A DNA stretch of 64,000 nt. Origin: Cannabis sativa (lineage: Eukaryota; Streptophyta; Magnoliopsida; Rosales; Cannabaceae). Shown here one piece after another: positions 57,321-64,000 of the stretch. Where the stretch lies: assembly GCF_029168945.1 (NCBI RefSeq), contig NC_083606.1, forward strand, positions 14,100,041-14,164,040. The letters run 5' to 3'. A program made the translations under genes and the position numbers. Numbering within the stretch: the stretch's first letter is position 1; each line of letters begins with the position of its first letter. The notes beneath the pieces were generated by a model. It did no database searches, was not told the origin of the DNA, and was given only the letters and a program-made list of their open reading frames with translations.

Positions 57321-57685
57321 AGGTTAATTAAGATTTTTACCTCCTAAATTTTTTAAGTCATTAAAAATACCCCTGAACTATTAAGATTGTTAGATTTAAG
57401 AATTTTTTATAATTTTAGTAAAAAAGTCTAACATAAATGAAAGTTCAGGGGGCATAATTTAGTTTATATCAAAGTTTGAAGGGCATGATTTGGTAGATAT
57501 CAAAGTCTGGAGAACAGGGTTTAGTACATAAACAATCATTGAAATAGTAAAATTAAATAAAATTAGACAAAAGTCCTTAAATCCAACAATCTCAATAGTT
57601 CAGGGGCATTTTCAATGACCTTAAAAATTCAGAGGGCATGATTTAGTACATGTCAAAGTTCAGGGGCAAAAATCCTAATTAGCCT
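57321..57685. mobile_element. MITE, 365 bp, ends AGGTTAATTA / TAATTAGCCT
   Basis: The ends are inverted copies (AGGTTAATTAAGATTTTTAC versus AGGCTAATTAGGATTTTTGC). Inverted blocks such as AAATACCCCTGAACTATTA extend the match inward for about 110 bp with gaps. Both flanks are poly-T, so the target duplication cannot be read. Confidence 0.75.
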
Positions 57686-57718
57686 TTTTTTAAAATTAAA
57701 ATAAGTGAAATAGAATTA

Positions 57719-59643
57719 TTACATGAAAAATATAAATTGACACATTATTTATAAAGATACATCTAGAAGGTGTGGACAATATTTATACTTTTTATGTACT
57801 TTTATTTTCCAAAATACCTCTTACACTATTAGTTATACAATCAGATAAAAGTTGTTGGGTGGTTGCGCGAAGGTTGCATTAGACAAAAGTTATTGGGTAG
57901 TTGACCGAAGATTGCATCAGACGAAAGTTTTAATTCCAAAAAGCATGGATCGTGAGTTGCTGTTGAAACTGTAATGCAACAGTTTTTGTAGTGAGCACAC
58001 TAACGTGCAACTTAATTGCAACTAAAAAATATAAAATGTGAATATGTATATGCAAGAAACTATTTATCAGTATTTTTTTTGTCACTGACGATTATTACTT
58101 GTACCTTAATAGTAATATGTAGAAAAATAACTGTAGCAAAATATTCATGCAACTGTTATGAAACATTAAAAATTAGAACGGTATTTCCACATACGTAATT
58201 CTATCTATGTCTCTTCGTTATTTAATATGAACAAATTCATCACTAAAAATTTAGAAAATAACGAAAATACACCAGAATAAATATTTTACTATAGTATTGA
58301 TGTAATTTTTTTTTATTATACTTGAGTTGGATTGTTTGGGAACTCCTGCTCTGCTTTTTGAGATCTGCATTTCATGGATCTAAAAATTGAAGTCAGGACA
58401 TTAGTTTTATGCGAATTAAACTGGTATTCTAGTTAAATTTTAGTTTCGTAGTAGTTTTTCTGCACTTTTTTTTTCATGAATTCGAAACAGCCCCTGTTTT
58501 AATTGATTCTGGTCATCTTCTCAGGTGAAGTCGCCATAATTAATGGTGGTTCTCTTTCTGGTTGGATTTTCGTTTCGATTGCATTGGTTGCTGCGTGGTT
58601 GCCCAAAGGTTGCTCATGAAGCATGGATCCTAGGTTGAAAGTGTGTGTAAGATGTATTTGTGTAATTTTTTTTTATTTGGCTGTATATTTATTTATTTGG
58701 CCAACGTGAAGTATTTTTATAATATTGTTACTTTTTTTTTTTATTAAAACTGAAAAAAGCCCAAAAAAATACTAACAAATAGTTTCTTACAAATACACAT
58801 TCACATTTAATATTTTAGTTGCAATTAAGTTACACGTTGGTTGAATAATAGTTTTGCAACTACAATATCATAGTATTAATAAAACAGGGCTCGAAATTGT
58901 CAAATACACGACCTGAACAGATAAAACACCATTATTGTAATATTTATTTGTATTAAATATGTAGAATTATTAGTTGTTTTGTGGTTTTATGTTAGTTGGC
59001 TCGCAATAGATATAACTGTTGCATTACAGTTTCGCCACAACTGCCTTGAAGTTGACTTCTTCTTTTCATTCTGGCCAACGAAGTTGAAATTTTTTTCAGG
59101 CAAAGACACCTTCGACATCTTCTTCACTAGACGACAACCACCTTTAGCCACGGGAGAAGCGAAATTGGAGTCATCATCGTCAATAACTAGATGTTTCCCT
59201 TTAGCCTTATTAGCAACTGATTTATGACCCATTTTTGAATCTTTTTTTGGCAATGGAAATGGAGAAGAAGAAGATGATATATAAAAAAAAAAAACTGATA
59301 AAGGAGGCGGTTGGAAGAAGAAGATGACAAAGGTTATGTGTGGAAGGTGATTTTCGTGGGTTTTGAATGTATAATGGCTAGAAGATGGTTTTATAATGAA
59401 AAACTGAGGATGACAAAGAAAAAAAAAACTAAATGGTAAATTTTAAAACGAAAAATGAAAGAAAAAAAAAAAGAAAAAAAAAGTTAATAAGTGGTATACA
59501 CAGTAAATGATAGTGATTGTGTGTGTAAGTGATAGTGTAAGAAGTATTTTGGTAATTAAAAGCACATAAAAGGTATAAATATTGTTCACACCTTATTGAA
59601 GTATTTTTGTAAATAAAATGTCATTTTGTATTTTTTTATGTAA
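57719..59643. mobile_element. 1.9-kb DNA transposon with about 112-bp terminal inverted repeats
   Basis: Left terminus TTACATGAAAAATATAAA... to TTACACTATT (57719-57831) is inverted at 59530-59643. Shared blocks are AAGGTGTGGACAATATTTAT and CAAAATACCTCTTACACTAT. The interior repeats the phrase GGTTGCNCGAAGGTTGC and holds one exon-like minus-strand frame (59253-58987). No transposase. A diverged end of the same family is at 11420-11533. No clear target duplication. Confidence 0.8.
58987..59253 (-). CDS. Short hypothetical frame inside the 1.9-kb transposon
   Basis: 88 codons, basic start MPKKDSKMGHKSVANKAKGK followed by IDDDDSNFASP and SLPEKNFNFVG. The Met and the hydrophilic N terminus look like a first exon. 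A GT-rich donor could lie near its end, but no second exon was recognised. It may be a captured host-gene exon or the remnant of an element-encoded protein. Family unknown. Confidence 0.35.
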   Translation of the reverse strand: MPKKDSKMGHKSVANKAKGKHLVIDDDDSNFASPVAKGGCRLVKKMSKVSLPEKNFNFVGQNEKKKSTSRQLWRNCNATVISIASQLT

Positions 59644-59711
59644 TTTTCTTAATTAGTATATTTAAATTAAATATTAATTTTATATAACTAAAAATTTAAT
59701 TGACAATCTAA

Positions 59712-60183
59712 GGTGGCATTTGATAATACTTTTATTTTTTTTAATTTTTTAATTACAAAAATAAAAATAAAATTTTATTTTTGAAAAACAAAAAATGCGT
59801 TCTATAACTACTTTTGTTTTTCAATTTTAAAAACAAAAAACAAAAGTGTCTTTTGTGAAATTTATTTTTATATTTATTTTTTTTATTTTATTTAAGCTGG
59901 GTCTAGGTCAAAGGTCGAGTCCGAGTCCAAGTCAGGGGCCGAGTTCGGTGCCAGGGCTGGGACCAGGTTTGGGTTCGGTCCGAGTCTAGTCAGAGTCTAA
60001 AATATTGATTAAAACTGTTTAAAAAAAATATTAAAAGTAATTTTTTTTGTTTTTAAAATTATGATTCTCAATTAAAAAATTATAAAGTGAAACAGTTTTA
60101 TAGAACATGATTTTGAAATTTTTTTAAACATTTTTAAATTTAAAAACAGAAAACTGATTAAAAAAGTATTATCAAATGCCACC
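59712..60183. mobile_element. Tourist/PIF-like MITE, 472 bp, TAA duplication
   Basis: Ends GGTGGCATTTGATAATAC and GTATTATCAAATGCCACC are perfect 18-bp inverted repeats. The flanking TAA is at 59709-59711 and 60184-60186. The arms continue as AT-rich, partly complementary DNA. The centre is an unusual GC-rich patch (59900-59995) of repeated GAGTCCGAGTC and GGGCCGAGTTCGG words. Confidence 0.92.
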
Positions 60184-60389
60184 TAAATAAATGTATATAT
60201 TTACATTACTCTAAGTAAATATATTACACAAATATTATAAAATTACTCTAAGTGTTTAAGAGTTATTTATACATATAAAAATTTAAAAAATTAACAGTAT
60301 TATACAAGTGTTCTAGTCATCACCGTAAATCACCTCAAGTAATTTTTCTATCCACTCTTGCTGTAACGGTAACAAATCATTTTCTGCAT

Positions 60390-60898
60390 CGTATCAAGCC
60401 TTTCCCCCAAACTATAAAAAAGAACAAGTAAATGTCTCCAGCCCATTACCACCTGCCATCAGAATAGTACATGGTCCCCATAGGGACTACCTACAACTCA
60501 TTTATAAACAATGCCAATAGAGGCCAACAATAACCACCCCTCTAATCCATTAGAGAGGTGTTTTGGAACCTTGTAATTTTAAGAGACCATTTTTAAATTA
60601 CAAAGCATTTTACATCTTCTCTCTTACCCACATTCTCTTATATTGTTACATTAAGATAACTACACCAATTTTATCAATCATTACTCAAGGTTACCAACCA
60701 TAATATTGTGAACGAGTTCTTACTGTCAAAAATTTCGAACGGTCTGTGGGAAAAAAAAAGTTCAAGCTCCATTTTTCCTAGGAAGATCAATCAACCTTTT
60801 GAAATTCTAAGTCATTCCCGGCATCTAGAAGATGCCAAACTTTGTCTCGACAACTATCGAACAGTTCTCATGAGAAAACTCAGACGTAGACATCCAAT
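60390..60898 (+). mobile_element. Ty3/gypsy LTR 3' part, primer site and leader, truncated by insertion
   Basis: LTR-like sequence with a TATA-like CATTTATAAACAATG (60498), an LTR end near 60720, and a decayed primer site GAACGGTCTGTGGGA (60736-60751; plant gypsy elements have CGCCGTCTGTGGGA). The gag-leader sequence continues to 60898, where a copia LTR is inserted, and seems to resume at 62781. No gag frame remains. Confidence 0.6.
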
Positions 60899-62780
60899 TG
60901 TTGGGTTTTATGCCTTAAATAAAACTCCATTTCAATGTAATCTTTATCTTTTAAATATCAATAAAGAAACAGAAGTATTTTTCATCACTTTCTGTATTAT
61001 TTGGTTCACGTTATCATTTATATGTTTATTTGATTTATAAATTCATCCAAACCCTTATCACATTTATGTTCTTGTTTATTGTGTCGTCACACAGTGGAAA
61101 GTAATCAAGATTATGTGATTAAATATATATTCCTAAATTTATCAGTACACAGAGGGTTTAACTAATATGATAATCTACAACATAGTTTACTTGCACCTTG
61201 GATAAGTGCTATGTTCTTTCTAGGGCATTGGTTAAAGTAAAGCTTGGGTTGGATGCATGGAGTATGCATCGGAAGGGACCGATATTGAACTTTGATTCAG
61301 ATATATTAAAATTACCGTAATATCTATTCAATTCAATATCACCTAGTTGATGCTAGATCAAATGATCTTAATCCTGATATGGTTAGGTTCGATCTCAGGA
61401 GTATTATACATGTTCTTTGATTTGTTAGTTAAGCCTACTTTTTGATCAGGGTGATACGTACATTTTGGGAACATGGTAGTGCAAATGAGTGGGAGCGCTA
61501 AACATAGATATGGAATCTATAACTTCTATCTAGCAAATAGAAGTGAAATGATGATTTCCTTCGAGCTTGGCTAAACAGAGATAAATAGTTGAGTACTCAT
61601 TTCAGTGATTATATTTAGTTCACTAAAATAACATTTATAAGTGGCTAAGTGTTTTAAGGATAAAATACATTGAAGGGTGTAACGGTAATTTAATCCCTAT
61701 ACAATGTAAATCATTTATAGAGGATCATTGATTATTGGGATTATAACAATGGATGATTGATAGCGTATCTATATTTTCGAACATATAGAACGTTCTATAT
61801 AACTGAGAGTGCAATTCTAATTTCTGTGCGTGGATGCAACAAGATATTAATAAGTCAGTGAATTTACTTGGTAAGTTCTGGGTTTGCTTATTGGAAGCTC
61901 GGATATATAGGCCCATGGTCCCCATAGTAGTTGAGACAATACTACTTGTAAGACTCAGTTAATTAATTTTGATTAATCAATTATAATTCTAAAATTAGAC
62001 TATGTCTAGTTTATGAATTTTCACTAAGCAAGGGCTAAATTGTGAAGAAAGAGTTTCTAGGGTCCATTTGTTAATTAAGAGAATTTGGTTAGTCTAATTA
62101 ATAAATATATTGAATGAAAATATTATTTAATAATTAATTTTTAGTTATTAAATAATTAGAATTGGCATTTAGATGGTTAAATTGGAAAATTGACATTTTT
62201 TAGAAAATGAGATGTAGAAATGATAAAATGGCAAAATTGTAAAGTGGGGCCCATTATCCTTTAAATGGTCGGCCACTATGTAGTCAATTTATCATTTATT
62301 TTTTCATTATTTTAATGCCAAATAAATCTAACCTAACCTTAGGTGGTTTGCTATAAATAGGTAGTGATGGCTTCAGGAAAAAGATGATGCATCTCATTCC
62401 TTCAGAGAAAACTCAAAGCCTTCTTCCTATACCTAGCCGCCACCTTCTCTCTCTTCCTCTCTTCTGAAAACTGAACCCTATAGTGAGTGAGTGAGTGCCC
62501 ACACACATCAAGTGGTATCTCAATCATAGTGTGGAAGATTGTGAAGAATCCAAATTCAAGAGAAGGACATTCGGGCTCAGATCTTGGTGATACTCTGCTA
62601 TAGAAAGAATACAAGGGTTAGAGATCTAAGTGGAAGGAGATATTATATTCCGGTGCAATCAATGTACGGTTTCTTGTACTTTGTATGTGTTTATTTCATA
62701 TCGTTTTAGAAGTTCATATTTAGGATGTTAAATAACATACTTGTTAGTAAATCTAAGATCCTGGTAAAATATTTTCAACA
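60899..62780 (+). repeat. Solo-like copia LTR of the same family as 24798-35005, plus orientation
   Basis: Starts TGTTGGGTTTTATGCC and ends AAAATATTTTCAACA. It can be followed end to end against the LTR at 33134-35005 in reverse complement, including the 155-bp segment lost from 24798-26509. No primer site or purine tract adjoins it, so it is a solo LTR. Flanking CCAAT and ACCAT agree at only three of five bases, so the target duplication is uncertain. Confidence 0.88.
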
Positions 62781-63096
62781 ACCATATGGTAACAAGTAAA
62801 GCCTAAGGGAGCAACTAAGTAGGCAGAACAAATTCGTCAAAACTACACCCGAGCAAATAAGAAAGGTGGAGCCCATACCAAAACATACTTTGGCGAAGAG
62901 AATGAGGAAGAACTCAAAACCTCTAACGATAAGAAAGGTCAACAATAATGGCCTTAAGGAACGACGACATTAAGAGGTTTTCTATCAATAAATAACCCAG
63001 AACCTTGTCGAAAAGGAGTTGCCTACTTGTCAAATATTTACCAACTGGAGCTACCTCCAGGGACAGTAAAAAAGGACCTTGCAAGCATGTTCTACC
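62781..63096 (+). mobile_element. Ty3/gypsy leader/gag remnant between two copia LTRs
   Basis: Continuation of the gypsy remnant after the solo LTR. Purine-rich, with words such as AATGAGGAAGAACTC and CCTCCAGGGACAGT, and no open frame of note. It ends where the next copia LTR begins. Confidence 0.4.
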
Positions 63097-64000
63097 TGTT
63101 GGGCTTTGTGCCCTAAATAAAATTCTATTTCAATGTATCTTTTCTATTCAATTATCAATAAAGAAATAGATTTATTTTCATTACTTATTGAGTATGTTAT
63201 TTGGTTCATGTGATCATTTATATGTTTATTTGATTTATAAATTCATCTAAATCCTTATCACATTTATATTCTTGTTTATTGTGTTGTCAGCATACTGGAA
63301 TGTAATCAAGATTTTGTGATTAAATGTATTCCTATGATTTATCAGTACACAGGGTTTGACTGATATGATAAACTACAATATAGTACTTTACTTGCACCTT
63401 GGATAAGTGTTATGTCCTTTCCAGGGTATTGGTTAAAGTAAGCTTGGGTATGCATGGAGTATGCATTGGAAGGGACCGATATTGAACTTGAACTAGATAT
63501 GATAAACTTACTGTAATATCTATTCAATTTAATATCACCTAGTTGATCCTAGATAAAATGATCTCAATCCTGAGATGGTTAGGTTCTAATTCAGTTGCAT
63601 TATTTGTGTTCTTGAATCTTTAGTTAAAGTCGACTAAATGGTTCTTCCCATGACATATAGGTTAAGAACATGGTAGTTCAATTGATTGGGAGCGCTAATC
63701 ATAGATACAGAATCTATAGCTTTTATCCGGATATAAAAGTCAAATGATGATTTCCTTCGAGCTTGGCTTAACAAAGATAAATGGTTGAGTACTCATTTTA
63801 GTAATTATATTAGTTCACTGAAATGTCATTTAGCGGTAGCTAAGTGTTTTAAGGATAAAATACATTGAAAGGTGTAACGGTAAATTAATCCCTATTCAAT
63901 GTAAATGATCTATAGAGGATCATTCATTATTGGGATAATAACAAATCTAACTAGTGTAGGGCCCACTTCATGACATGCCATTTAAGGGTATTTTTGCTCT
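63097..64000 (+). repeat. Second plus-strand copia LTR, cut by the window end
   Basis: Starts TGTTGGGCTTTGTGCCC and follows the family LTR to about 63943. It then diverges (TCTAACTAGTGTAGGGCCC), which suggests a truncation or an insertion there. It is more diverged from the other copies than they are from each other. Confidence 0.8.

Noticed and set aside
60708..61040. 110-codon plus-strand frame
   Set aside because: Spans the junction of the gypsy leader and the copia LTR, so it cannot be an original gene.

Overview
This is a transposon-dense, AT-rich window of a flowering-plant (eudicot-type) nuclear genome. The evidence is canonical GT..AG introns, three plant-type genes, and plant-specific transposon lineages (Tat-type Ty3/gypsy, Ty1/copia primed by initiator Met-tRNA, MULE, hAT, PIF/Tourist-like MITEs). 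I cannot name the species.

Only three loci look like ordinary host genes. (1) A raffinose-synthase-family / alkaline alpha-galactosidase gene (SIP2/RFS2-like, + strand, 12449-15032) has four coding exons that join to 762 codons without a stop. (2) A SNAP43/SNAPC1-like subunit of the snRNA-activating complex (- strand, 18769-15966) has seven exons joining to 285 codons, and a 277-bp inverted repeat in its third intron. (3) A DAYSLEEPER-like domesticated hAT transposase with a BED finger (- strand, 45277-42494, 927 codons) carries an expanded repeat-rich N terminus. Genes 1 and 2 converge; gene 3 stands alone with a telo-box promoter.

The rest is nested mobile DNA. 1-10290: the 3' part of a Tat-lineage Ty3/gypsy element whose gag-pol is broken, but whose antisense gene downstream of integrase still splices into an open 913-codon frame with its own TATA box. 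10335-10845: alternating-orientation 30-bp repeats forming palindromes. 20380-24250: MITE-like repeats, a minisatellite, a gypsy LTR remnant and a (TAT)n microsatellite. 24254-35999: a candidate PIF-type element (TTA duplication) holding an RNase H fragment, split by a 10.2-kb minus-strand copia element with two LTRs and a TTTGA duplication. 36149-41053: a small copia element (about 200-bp LTRs, TCATT duplication), itself split by a 491-bp hAT MITE with a perfect 8-bp duplication. 49645-60183: a MULE province, with a mudrA pseudogene facing a DUF1985/Ulp1-like pseudogene, several MITEs and a 1.9-kb TIR element. 60400-64000: a gypsy remnant with two copia LTRs inserted.

The most striking structure is in the MULE. 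Beside the 5' side of each of its two convergent genes lie arrays of the CpG-bearing palindrome TGTCGACA, grouped in fours. Within groups the spacing is 11 bp (seven groups on the right at 56224-56696, two on the left at 50317-50414), while the sequence between groups is not conserved. With a DUF1985 protein encoded by the same element, this resembles the VANC anti-silencing arrangement of Arabidopsis VANDAL elements, but with a different motif and a strict group-of-four layout. That functional reading is inference.
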